Part shown: positions 27,563 through 35,699 of the stretch, piece after piece
Layout: every line of letters starts with the position of its first letter
How positions within the stretch are numbered: position 1 is the stretch's first letter
Source of the DNA: Diacronema lutheri
Lineage: Eukaryota; Haptophyta; Pavlovophyceae; Pavlovales; Pavlovaceae
DNA: 64,000 nucleotides
NCBI GenBank assembly: GCA_019448385.1
Contig: JAGTXO010000013.1
Coordinates: 124,001 to 188,000 of the forward strand
Direction: 5' to 3'
Made by a program: the position numbers and the translations under genes
The notes under the pieces: generated by a model
Told to the model about the DNA's origin: nothing
What the model saw: the letters and a program-made list of their open reading frames with translations, nothing else
The model's database searches: none

Positions 27563-28076
27563 TCAGCGCGCGGCTGAGGGGCCGATGCCAAGCGGAGCAG
27601 CCCGCGGCGCGGCGCGCGCGTGCCCCGGCCAGCGTGGCTGCCGAGCGTGCATCGTGAGCACCTCGACAGCAAATGGCTTGAGCTTAAGCGGCCGGCCGAG
27701 GCACGTGCCGAGCGTACCCGCCGCGTGCGCGAGCTGGATGAGCTGCGCCCGCGGGAGCGACAGCGTGGTGCGCAGCGAGGCGCCGCCTCCCAACGACAGC
27801 ACGATCGAGCTCATCCCAGAAGCGGCAGTACCCGTCGCTTGACGTGTGGCTCTCGCCGTCCGTCACGCACTGCGCGCACGCATACGCCACCTCCACCGCC
27901 GCCGCGCCGCGCAGGTCGCCCTGCACGAACTTGATGGCCGGGTGGCTCCTCGCGTCGGCCGGGCGCGGCGCGATATCAAACAACGCGACGCGCTGCGCGC
28001 CGCACTCACCGAGCGTCTCGACGACGCGCTGCTCAACAAAGCCCAACCCACCTGTCACAACGCAGCGCGCCGGCAT
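27563..28076 (-). pseudogene. Remnant of 3-beta-HSD/NSDHL-like sterol dehydrogenase
   Basis: The 5' part (from the ATG at 28076) reads MPARCVVTGGLGFVEQRVVE, then VALFDIAPRP and FVQGDLRGAAAVEVAYACA, matching the Rossmann-fold start of NAD(P)-dependent 3-beta-hydroxysteroid dehydrogenase/epimerase proteins. The GxxGxxG motif is broken (the last Gly is Glu). The 3' part, in another frame, reads KLKPFAVEVLTMHA, matching the C-terminal region of the same proteins. The intervening catalytic Tyr-x-x-x-Lys segment is missing. About 150 residues of coding capacity remain, against 350 or more in intact homologues. A truncated, frame-shifted remnant of a host sterol-metabolism gene is the simplest reading. 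Confidence 0.62.
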
Positions 28077-28310
28077 CGGCGGGTGCTGCCGAGCACTCGC
28101 TTCGCGCTGGAGCGCCGAGGAGAAAGGCGCCGATGCTCGTGGCGTCGACCGCGCCGAGCCGGGGACGAAACATCGTGAGACGTCCGTCGTGACGAGGATC
28201 GAGATGGTCACGATCGTCCCCTCGATGCTGGCGACGGTGCCGAACGCGATGAGAGTTCTTCCGATTGCTGTTTCACAGTTTCGTCAGTCCTCCGTTCTTT
28301 TCCGCCGATC

Positions 28311-29603
28311 ATGGCCGATGCGCTCTCGACCCTCTACGCACAGAGGTGCGACACGCACACGGTCCGGGGCTTCGACCTCGTCGGCCCTGCGGGCTGGGTG
28401 CGCGTTGGTGCGGCGAGCGCTCGCGGTTGGCGGCTGCGCCAGGAGGACGCGCACGACGCAGCGCTCGGCTCGCCCACGGCGCCGCCGTCGGCGGAGGCCT
28501 TTTGCGCGGTACTCGACGGGCACGCGGGCGCGGAGGTCGCGCAGTTCTGCGCGCGCCATTTGCGCGCGACGCTCCATGCCACGGCCGCTTACCAGCGTGA
28601 CGACGTCGGCGGCGGGCTGCGCGACGCTTTTATGCAGCTCGACGCGGCACTCGCGGCGGCGCACGCGCCGCACGACGCCGACGCCGACGCCGTCTGCGCG
28701 GACGGGGTAGGCGCGCCGGCACACGAGGCGAGTGCGTCGCGCGGCTCGGCCAGTGCGCAATGGCAGGGCGGATCGTGCCTTTCCGTCCTCGCCGCCGCGC
28801 TCACGCTCGGCGCGACCGCCCTGCGGCGGAGCGGCAGCGCCGCGCAGCCGCTCGGCGCCGGCGCGGTGCTTGTGCTCGGCGCGTGCGCTGTCGCGACGGC
28901 GATCGCTGCGACGGCGACCGCCGCGGCAAGTTTGGGCGCTCCGCCGCCCCGCGCCGCGCTTTCGGCCGCCGCTTCGCCCGCGGTCGCGCCGCCGCTTGCG
29001 CGCGAGGCGCGGTCGGTGCAGGCGCTCGAGTGCGGCACGGCTGCACTCGCCGCGGTGCTGCGGCGCGGAGACGACGGCAGCATCACGGTGACGGTGGCGA
29101 ACGCGGGGACGGGGCGGTGTGTGCTCTCGCGCTTCGCCGCGCACGGCGGTCCGCACGTTGCCGTCGAGCTTTCAGCCGAGCATCGACCCGCCATCGCCAC
29201 CGAGCGCAGACGGATCCTACTCGCCGACTCGCCGCTCTCGCGCGTCGACGCGCGTGGCAGGCTCGACGGCGTGCTCGCGTGCTCGCGCGCGCTCGGCTCG
29301 CTCAAGTACAAGCAGCAGCCGGGGCTCAGCGCCTCGGAGCAGGTCGTCTCGCCCGTGCCCGACGTGCGCGTCGCATCGGGCGTGCGGAGCGGCGACGTGC
29401 TGCTGCTCGGCACGGACGGCCTCTGGGACTGCCTCACGACGAAGCGCGCGCTGAGCGAGGCGCGGAGCGAGCGCGCGCGGCTCGGCGCGGGCGCGCCCGC
29501 CTCCGCCATCTGCGCCGCGCTCATCGACACTTGCCTCGGCGGCTCGACGCGCGGTGGGCGCGGGAGCGACAACGTGACGGTGATGATCGCCGAATTCGAG
29601 TGA
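28311..29603 (+). CDS. PP2C-type protein phosphatase
   Basis: 430 residues with the PPM/PP2C catalytic core: RQEDAHDA (first metal-site Asp region), FCAVLDGHAGAEVAQFC (DGHxG), ECGTAALAAVL, VTVANAGTGRCVL, ELSAEHRPAIATERRRI, GVLACSRALGSLKYK, LLLGTDGLWDC (metal Asp) and GSDNVTVMIAEFE (DN). All canonical metal-binding Asp positions appear kept. Between the DGHxG motif and the GTAA motif there is an insertion of about 120 residues with two hydrophobic stretches (LSVLAAALTLGATAL and GAVLVLGACAVATAIA). The insertion could be membrane-embedded, or could be an intron without stops. The phosphatase would remove phosphate from Ser/Thr residues using Mn2+/Mg2+. Its target is unknown. Confidence 0.85.
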   Translation: MADALSTLYAQRCDTHTVRGFDLVGPAGWVRVGAASARGWRLRQEDAHDAALGSPTAPPSAEAFCAVLDGHAGAEVAQFCARHLRATLHATAAYQRDDVGGGLRDAFMQLDAALAAAHAPHDADADAVCADGVGAPAHEASASRGSASAQWQGGSCLSVLAAALTLGATALRRSGSAAQPLGAGAVLVLGACAVATAIAATATAAASLGAPPPRAALSAAASPAVAPPLAREARSVQALECGTAALAAVLRRGDDGSITVTVANAGTGRCVLSRFAAHGGPHVAVELSAEHRPAIATERRRILLADSPLSRVDARGRLDGVLACSRALGSLKYKQQPGLSASEQVVSPVPDVRVASGVRSGDVLLLGTDGLWDCLTTKRALSEARSERARLGAGAPASAICAALIDTCLGGSTRGGRGSDNVTVMIAEFE

Positions 29604-29790
29604 AGCCTTTTGGGCGATTCTGAGCAGAGTCATCTGTTGGGTGGCATGGCAACCCAACGCTCCGACTAAAACTCGTTGCGCGTCGTCGTCACGCGACCGG
29701 TGCGCACCGGCCGCTGGCCGCCGTCGCCGACCGGCGGCCTGGCGTGGACAGCAGCGCGCCGCGCGCACGCTCGCGTCGGCGGGCCAGGCG

Positions 29791-31505
29791 TCACGGCAAC
29801 GGCTCGTTGCGATTGCCGAGCCTCGAGAGGTGGAGGAACGCGTCGGTGCCGTAGCCCTCCATGCTCATCACGTTGAGGTCGCCGCCAAAATAGCGCGCGT
29901 ACGCTCGCGACGTGGGCAGGCCGTAGCCGAGTCCGGCGAGCGGCGAGTCGGTCGCAATCTGGCTGTCCGGGAACTCGTCGCCCGCGCCCTCAAAGGCCGG
30001 CTTGGCCGTGGTGAACAGGTAGGACCAGATCTTTGGCATGTGCGATCGTGCGATCCCGCCCCCTTCGTCGCTCACCTTGATGACGACGTCCTCGTTCCGC
30101 TCGCCATCAGCGATGATCACGCGTACGGGTGGCATCTCGCCATCGACGCCGTGGAACTCGCAGACGGCGCGCAGCGAGTTCTTGATCACCTGCGCCGCGC
30201 GCGAGCCGCGCGAGCGCAGCCCACCGCCAAAGGCGCGGCGCGCGTGAGGCGAGCGCTGCGCGGGCGCCGCCGGCTTTCGCGCCGCGCGGGCGGCGCGCCT
30301 CAAAGAGCATGTAGTAGAGGTGCGAGGGGATGTACGAGAAGACGAGGTCAAGCCGCCCCTTGATCTCCACATCGGGCGCGTCGCCGTACTGCCGCACGCA
30401 CATGTAGCGCGCGTCCTCGATGGCCTGAGCGGCGATCTCAGATGGCGATGTCCTCGTGTGGATCAGCCCCACGTAGTGCTCCTGCGCGGCGGGTGGGCGG
30501 GTGGGCGGGACGGGCGGGCACGCGCGCGAGGAGCGCGTCACGATGCGCGACACGAGCGAGGCCGGTCGGCGCGGCAGGCGCGGCGCGATGGCTGAGCGGT
30601 GGGGCACCTCCTGCGGGTGATGCAGCTCGAGGTATTGACCAATCAGGATGCGGATGCCGATGCGCGAGACGTAGAACGAGTCGAGGAAGTGGTGCACCTC
30701 CGGAAAGTCGTGCAGCAGCGCCTTGCCCGCCGGCGCACCCCCAGCGTGCGCCTGCCGCTTCTTGAGCTCGAGCTTGAACTCGTGCACGCCGCGCGCCATC
30801 TTAAGCAACGTCGGCGCGTGCCGGTCGTAGATCTTGTGGAGCTGCCGCTCGAAGGCGATCTCTTCATCGGGCGTGGTCGGCGCCTTCGCCGCGATCAGGT
30901 CATTGAACGACTCGACGTACCTGCGCGCTTGGCGCGGCGCGTGCGTTGTCGCGGCGCGCACGCGTGCGTCGCGCCGCGCGAGAACGCGCGCGTCGCGATT
31001 GGACGCGGGCGAGCGGGGGTGGCGGCGCGCGTAAGCATGGGCAGAGCGTGTGCACACGAGCGCCGCCAGCGACTGCGGCGACGACAACGCGCGCGCGCGC
31101 ACGGCGGTGACCCGCCAAGGCACAGGCAGCGCGGTGCGCGTGCGCGCACCAGTCGCGCACTGTCCGCACCGACGGCATGTCGGACAGGCCGTGCGGCAGC
31201 TCCTCCAGCTCAATCGAGCGGTGGGCGAGGCGGATCGGAAGCTCGTGGTGCAGGAATTGTGCCACCTGGATCAGCGTGCGCTGCTGCGTTGGGAGCGACG
31301 CGTCGATGGCTGACTTCTCGAGCCGCAGGCCCATGCCCGTCGAGAGGAGCGCCTGCATGTTGACGCCCGTCTGGCGCTTGGCGGCAAACTCGGCGATGTT
31401 GGCAATCGGCGTTGGCCTCTCCGCGAGCGCGCTGAGCGCCCGCCGGCGCACGCGCGGCGCGCCCGCCAGCGAGTGCGTGCACCGCGCGGCGCGCGCGAGC
31501 CGCAT
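29791..31505 (-). CDS. PDK: Mitochondrial pyruvate dehydrogenase kinase-family protein
   Basis: 416-residue PDK/BCKDK-type kinase that phosphorylates the E1 alpha subunit of a mitochondrial 2-oxoacid dehydrogenase complex and switches it off. Exons are 31505-31150, 30920-30608, 30481-30299 and 30189-29791. Family blocks are LPHGLSDMPSVRTVRDW|YVESFNDL, PEVHHFLDSFYVSRIGIRIL, HYVGLIHTRTSPSEIA, SYIPSHLYYMLFE|VIKNSLRAV, and the ATP-binding GHKL motifs VSDEGGGIARSHMPKIWSYL, LAGLGYGLPTSRAYARYFGG and SMEGYGTDAFLHL. The N-terminus MRLARAARCTHSLAGAPRVR is a good presequence. The last intron (30190-30298) starts with GC rather than GT; the others are GT-AG. The GHKL motifs look complete. PDK versus BCKDK is not decided; YARYFGGD favours PDK. 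Confidence 0.93.
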
Positions 31506-31589
31506 GCCGAAAACACTCCGTCCCCTTCCGTTGGGGAGAACAGCCCAGTGCTCGCTCTTTCGCCGAATCGCACGGAACGCGGCCATCGC

Positions 31590-32003
31590 ATGGGCGGGCC
31601 GCTCGCGCTCGTCTCGCGGCTGCTGGGCGACATCCGCTCGATCGACGAGCTCGTGTACCGCGCCATCGTCGATCTGCAGCTGCACATCCACCGGCAGTCA
31701 CTCCTCTTCACCGAGGTGGCCCGCGCCCTCCTCCCCGGCGGCGCGGGTGTCCAATCGACGGTCGCCGTCCTCATCGCCGTGCGGGTCGCGGCATCGCTCT
31801 TCTCGATGACCATGGCGGCGTTCGACGAGCAGATGGGCATGCGCGCGGACGCGCAGCTCGCCCTGGCCCGCCCCACGACGCGCAGACGGGCGGGCGCATC
31901 CGCACACCGTCTCTTCCGAATCGGGATGGCGCTCATCGAGGACGACGACCTCGACGTCCACCCGGACGACGAGCTCGACGAGCTCGACGACATGTTGGGT
32001 TGA
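31590..32003 (+). CDS. Small protein with hydrophobic segment, unknown
   Basis: 137 residues: an N-terminal helix (LVSRLLGDIRSIDELVYRAI), a hydrophobic segment (VAVLIAVRVAASLFSMTMAA) that may cross a membrane, and a strongly acidic tail (DDDLDVHPDDELDELDDMLG). It is divergent from the kinase gene with 84 bp between starts, and a stop and spacer follow it. No family is recognised. Codon bias and frame openness resemble real genes here, but in such GC-rich DNA an accidental open frame of this length is possible. Upstream in-frame sequence would overlap the kinase start. Confidence 0.5.
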   Translation: MGGPLALVSRLLGDIRSIDELVYRAIVDLQLHIHRQSLLFTEVARALLPGGAGVQSTVAVLIAVRVAASLFSMTMAAFDEQMGMRADAQLALARPTTRRRAGASAHRLFRIGMALIEDDDLDVHPDDELDELDDMLG

Positions 32004-32043
32004 GGTCACGGCCGCGCTCGTCCCGCACGGTAGCAGGGGGGGA

Positions 32044-32066
32044 GGGGGGGGGGGGGGGGGGGGGGG
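32044..32066. repeat. poly-G tract (23 G)
   Basis: Run of 23 G in the spacer, preceded by a further GGAG-rich stretch. It lies about 40 bp after the stop of the small unknown gene. Confidence 0.9.
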
Positions 32067-32117
32067 CGAGGGATTGCCTTCCCCATCCCTTCTCCCCCCG
32101 AAGCCCACCTTGGGCCG

Positions 32118-32290
32118 CTAGAGGCCCAACTGCTTGAGGTTCTCACGGTGGCCGACTAGGGCAGCGGATCTTTCAAAGGGGCCGCGATTCCGTCCACGGC
32201 GCCGACGATGTCTCGCATGTACGAGCCCTTGAGGTGCGCCCACTCGGGGTCCGAGAGGTGCTGACCAGATGCACCTTCAAGAAAGACTAT
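32118..32290 (-). pseudogene. Possible 3' gene fragment, unknown family
   Basis: On the minus strand this stretch reads FLEGASGQHLSDPEWAHLKG, then SYMRDIVGAVDGIAAPLKDP, ending in a stop at 32156. A different frame continues GHRENLKQLGL to a stop at 32118. The composition is unlike the Arg/Ala noise of random frames here and looks like a real protein C-terminus with one frame break or a tiny intron. It has no upstream body because the GH18 gene lies there, so it may be a stranded 3' fragment. Family not recognised. Confidence 0.35.
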
Positions 32291-32320
32291 GGGTGCCGTC
32301 CTCCCAACCAACCTACGCAA

Positions 32321-33517
32321 ATGCGGAGGACGGTCGATGCACCTCTGCTGCCCGATCGGCTGCTCGTCGGATATGCGAGCTGGAGCGAGTGCGATGACCG
32401 CGTGATTCGCGCCGCGCGGCAGGGCGTGAACGTCATCGTCTGGTTCGCGATCAACTTCTTGGCGAACGCGACTGGGCACGCGAGCATTGGCGGGGGGCCC
32501 GACCTCGCGTGCGTGCGCACGGTGCGCGCCTCGCTCGAGGCCGAGGGTCTGCCGACGGTGCACATGATCTCCCTTGGCGGGTGGAACGCGCCGCACCCGC
32601 CCGATAAACTTGGAAGCTCTGCCGCGTGGTGGGAGGCATTGTCCGCGTGGAGCCGCGCCGGCGGGCACTCGCCGGTGTTCGACGGGCTCGACATCGACCT
32701 CGAGGGTTCGGACGCACCCGCGCCGAGTGAAGCGGCGCACGTTGCGGCGAACACACTCAGCGTGCCGTGCCTCACGCTGATCGGCGAGCTGAGCGTCCTT
32801 GCGAAGCGCAACGGCTGGCTCGTCTCCCTCGCACCGCCGCAGAGCTACCTGACGGCGAGCACGCCCGCCTTCAACCGGACGGCGCTCCAGCCGGCCCTCG
32901 GATGGCCGCACTCGCACTTCCGCTACGCGGGGAGGAACGCGTACGCCTTCTTGCTCGCCAAGTACGGGCAGGCGCCCGGGGCTGGTGGGCGCACGTTCGA
33001 CTGGGTCTTCGTGCAGCTGTATGAGTCGTTCTCCCTCGCGCACGCGCAGCTGCGGCGCGGCGAGGCGCTCGGCGCCATCTTCGCGCAGATCCTCGCGGGC
33101 TTTGCACGCGGCTGGCGCGTGGACTTTGGCGCGGACGCGCCGCTCGACTTTGCGTCGACGCGCGTGCGGCTGCCACCGGTCGCCATCGTGCTCGGGCTGG
33201 CCAACGGCTGGGCAGCGTCGCGGCTCGCGCCTCGAGACGCGCGCGCTCGCTGCGCGGACGAGCAGCCGGTCCTCTTTGCGTGCCCGCACGCCGTGCGAGA
33301 GGCGCACGCCGCGCTGCCCGCGGAGCTGCAGCCCAGGGGCTTCGGCTTTTGGAGCATCGCGTCGGAGGGCGAGCTAACCCCCTGCGCCGCCGAGCAGCTC
33401 GCAGGCGACACGGCTGACGGAAGCGGCGCACGTGGCGCGCTGGACCGCGCGCGTGCGCCACTTTCGCCGCTCTTCCTCGCACGCGCGCTCAACGACATCC
33501 TGCACACCAGGACGTAG
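32321..33517 (+). CDS. GH18 chitinase-like protein
   Basis: 398 residues with the glycoside hydrolase family 18 signature: VFDGLDIDLEGSD (DxxDxDxE, with the catalytic Glu present), LLVGYASWSE at strand 1, MISLGGWNAP (the SxGG strand), WLVSLAPPQSYL, and WVFVQLYES near the C-terminal side of the barrel. Such enzymes hydrolyse chitin or related N-acetylglucosamine polymers, or bind them. No signal peptide is visible at the ATG at 32321, the first in-frame ATG, so either an upstream exon is missing or the protein is intracellular. No chitin-binding domain is seen. Substrate unproven. Confidence 0.8.
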   Translation: MRRTVDAPLLPDRLLVGYASWSECDDRVIRAARQGVNVIVWFAINFLANATGHASIGGGPDLACVRTVRASLEAEGLPTVHMISLGGWNAPHPPDKLGSSAAWWEALSAWSRAGGHSPVFDGLDIDLEGSDAPAPSEAAHVAANTLSVPCLTLIGELSVLAKRNGWLVSLAPPQSYLTASTPAFNRTALQPALGWPHSHFRYAGRNAYAFLLAKYGQAPGAGGRTFDWVFVQLYESFSLAHAQLRRGEALGAIFAQILAGFARGWRVDFGADAPLDFASTRVRLPPVAIVLGLANGWAASRLAPRDARARCADEQPVLFACPHAVREAHAALPAELQPRGFGFWSIASEGELTPCAAEQLAGDTADGSGARGALDRARAPLSPLFLARALNDILHTRT

Positions 33518-33592
33518 AGCCCGCGGTAGAGGTCATTTTGAAGCGCAGGTACAGTGCCCGGACTGACCGGACGTTTCAGCCTCAGTTTGAGG

Positions 33593-35680
33593 ATGGAGTC
33601 GCTCGATGAGCTCGTGGATCTCGTGAGCGCCGACTTCCCGCAGGCGCGTGTGGACCAGCTCGAGCGGCTGTGCGAGCTCGTGCGCGCGGAAATGCCGCGC
33701 CTTGGCGAGCTCACGTGCGCGCTGCGCCTCACCCGCCGGCTCGCCGACGGCGTGCGCACGCTCGCCAGCCGGCCGTCATCCGTGCAACCGGCGCTCCTCG
33801 CGCGCGAGCTGGGCGATGGCGGCGCGGAGGTCGGCGCATCGGCGGCGACGGCGAGCGCGTCGGGAGCTTCTGTTGCCGCCGAGCTCGCCGCGCTGCTCCA
33901 CATCGATATGGTCCAACTGCTCACGCAGATGCCGCGCGCCAAGCTCGCCGCCGCCCTACGCGACTACCTGCCAGAGGCGCCGACAGACGCATCGGCGGTT
34001 CAAGCGGGCGTGCGCGAGGTGCTCGTGGAGGGCGGGCCGCTCGACGACGATGAGCGTATGGCCGCCGTGCCCGACGATGACGACGACGACAATGGCGCCT
34101 TCTCCGAGCCCTTCGCCGCGCCGCCGAGCCCGCCGCCGGTTGCGGACGCAGCGCGGCTCGGCGCTCATCAAGCCTCCGCCGCGGCGGCGGCGGAGGGCGG
34201 CGCACCAGAGTGGGCAGATCTGCACGCGCGGCTCGCGAGCCTCGCACGCCACGCGAGCTACGCCGCGCTCGCCGCATTGCCACCGGCGAGATGGGCGGGC
34301 GCGGACGGCGTCGGCGCGCGCGTGTGCGCGCTCGTCGAGGCGGCGGCCGCGCGCGCGCGCGAGCGCGGCAGCCGGCGGCTCGCTGACGGTGCATCGGTCG
34401 ACGCGGCGGAGCCGTGCGCGCTCGACGGGCTCGGCGCGCAGGTGTGGTCGCAGCTCCTCGTCGAGCGCATGCTGCACGAGCCCGAGAGCGGTGCGCCGCT
34501 GCTCGCGCCGCTCCTGCGCGCGCTCGCGCGGCTGCCGTTGGACGACCCGCACCACGCGCGGCCGGCCGACGCGGCCGCCGGCGCGGCGGACGCGGACGGT
34601 GGGAGGGGCGAGCGCATCTCCGTGTGCGCGGCGCTGCATGACGACGCGCGCTGGGCGCGCACGCTCGGCGTGCACCGCGCCGCCGTGAACCAAGTGCTGC
34701 GCGCGCAGATGCCCGCCCTTGCGGCCGCGCTCCACGAGCTGAGCGCGGAGGCCGAGCGGCGCGCGCTCGCCACTGCACCGAGCACGCCGCGCAACGGATG
34801 CCACGCCGCACGGCTCGCGGCGCCACCGCTCCACCCGCCGCCGACGCCGCAGCTGCAGCTCGAGCAGCATGTGGCCGCAGCTGCGAGTGCCGTGCGATAC
34901 TGGTGCGCGCACACGCCAATGCCCGCGCGTTCCGATCGAGCCGCGTGCGCGGACGCGCTGCTCGAGAGCGGCGTGTGGGCGGCCGCGCTGCGGCTGCTTG
35001 CGCCCGCGCCGTTGCCGCACGCCGTGCCCGCCGCGCCGTGCGACCTGTCGGCGCTGTGGCATGCGCTCCTGCACGGCGCGTGCGCCCACGAGGCGCTCGC
35101 CCACTTCTGCGCGACCGCGCCGCACATGCGCGCGCGGGCGCTGGCGCTCGAGCCCGAGGCGGGCGGGCTGGCGTGGGCGTGGGTCTTTGCTGCCGCCGCG
35201 CGCGCCTCACGCCTCGCCGACGCGGCCGCGCTCGAGCAGCGCGCCGCGGCCGCGCTCGACGACCTGGCGGCCGCGTCGTTTGCACGCGTCGCGGCGGACG
35301 GCGCGGCGCGGCCGCCGGCGGACGGCGCGCGACGTGCGACGCCCGCGCGCGAGGCGGCGCCCGCGGCGCTCGTGCAGACCCTCGAGGCGCTCGAGCTTCT
35401 CTGCGCCTCGCCGCACGGCGCGCTCCTCGGACCCGCTGCGGACGGCGCACTGGGCGGCGCGCTCGCGCGCGTGCGCACAGGGGCGCAGGACGCGCTCGCA
35501 CGCTCGCGACTCGCGGCTCGCGGCGGCGACGGAGCAAGCGAGGCGGCACGCGTGGGCGCGGCCGACGCTGCGGCGCATGCGGACGACGAGCGCTGCGAGA
35601 AGGCGACGCGCACACTGAACGCCGTGCAGCTGCGCGTCAAGGCGATTCGCTGCGGCGCGACTTGTGGCAAGCGTGACTGA
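33593..35680 (+). CDS. Large alpha-helical protein, unknown
   Basis: 695 residues, Ala/Leu/Arg-rich and apparently all-helical, starting MESLDELVDLVSADFPQARV. An acidic run (DDDDDDNGAF, ~165) and Pro-rich linkers split it into an N-terminal helical bundle and a C-terminal region with helices such as SALWHALLHGACAHEALAHF. The ATG at 33593 is the first Met. No catalytic motif, transmembrane helix or known repeat was recognised; an armadillo/TPR-like solenoid is possible but not shown. It converges on the EEP-domain gene with 19 bp between stops. Confidence 0.55.
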   Translation: MESLDELVDLVSADFPQARVDQLERLCELVRAEMPRLGELTCALRLTRRLADGVRTLASRPSSVQPALLARELGDGGAEVGASAATASASGASVAAELAALLHIDMVQLLTQMPRAKLAAALRDYLPEAPTDASAVQAGVREVLVEGGPLDDDERMAAVPDDDDDDNGAFSEPFAAPPSPPPVADAARLGAHQASAAAAAEGGAPEWADLHARLASLARHASYAALAALPPARWAGADGVGARVCALVEAAAARARERGSRRLADGASVDAAEPCALDGLGAQVWSQLLVERMLHEPESGAPLLAPLLRALARLPLDDPHHARPADAAAGAADADGGRGERISVCAALHDDARWARTLGVHRAAVNQVLRAQMPALAAALHELSAEAERRALATAPSTPRNGCHAARLAAPPLHPPPTPQLQLEQHVAAAASAVRYWCAHTPMPARSDRAACADALLESGVWAAALRLLAPAPLPHAVPAAPCDLSALWHALLHGACAHEALAHFCATAPHMRARALALEPEAGGLAWAWVFAAAARASRLADAAALEQRAAAALDDLAAASFARVAADGAARPPADGARRATPAREAAPAALVQTLEALELLCASPHGALLGPAADGALGGALARVRTGAQDALARSRLAARGGDGASEAARVGAADAAAHADDERCEKATRTLNAVQLRVKAIRCGATCGKRD

Positions 35681-35699
35681 CTCCCGAAGCGATGCAGCG

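Larger units (their letters stand above)
32004..32320. other. Spacer with poly-G and minus-strand fragment
   Basis: 317 bp between the small unknown gene and the GH18 gene. It holds a 23-G run (32044-32066) and a minus-strand stretch that reads as protein (listed separately). No other feature is seen. Confidence 0.6.

Noticed and set aside
32156-33307. Minus-strand 383-codon frame opposite the GH18 gene
   Set aside because: Only its last ~45 codons look protein-like; the rest is the antisense shadow of GH18.
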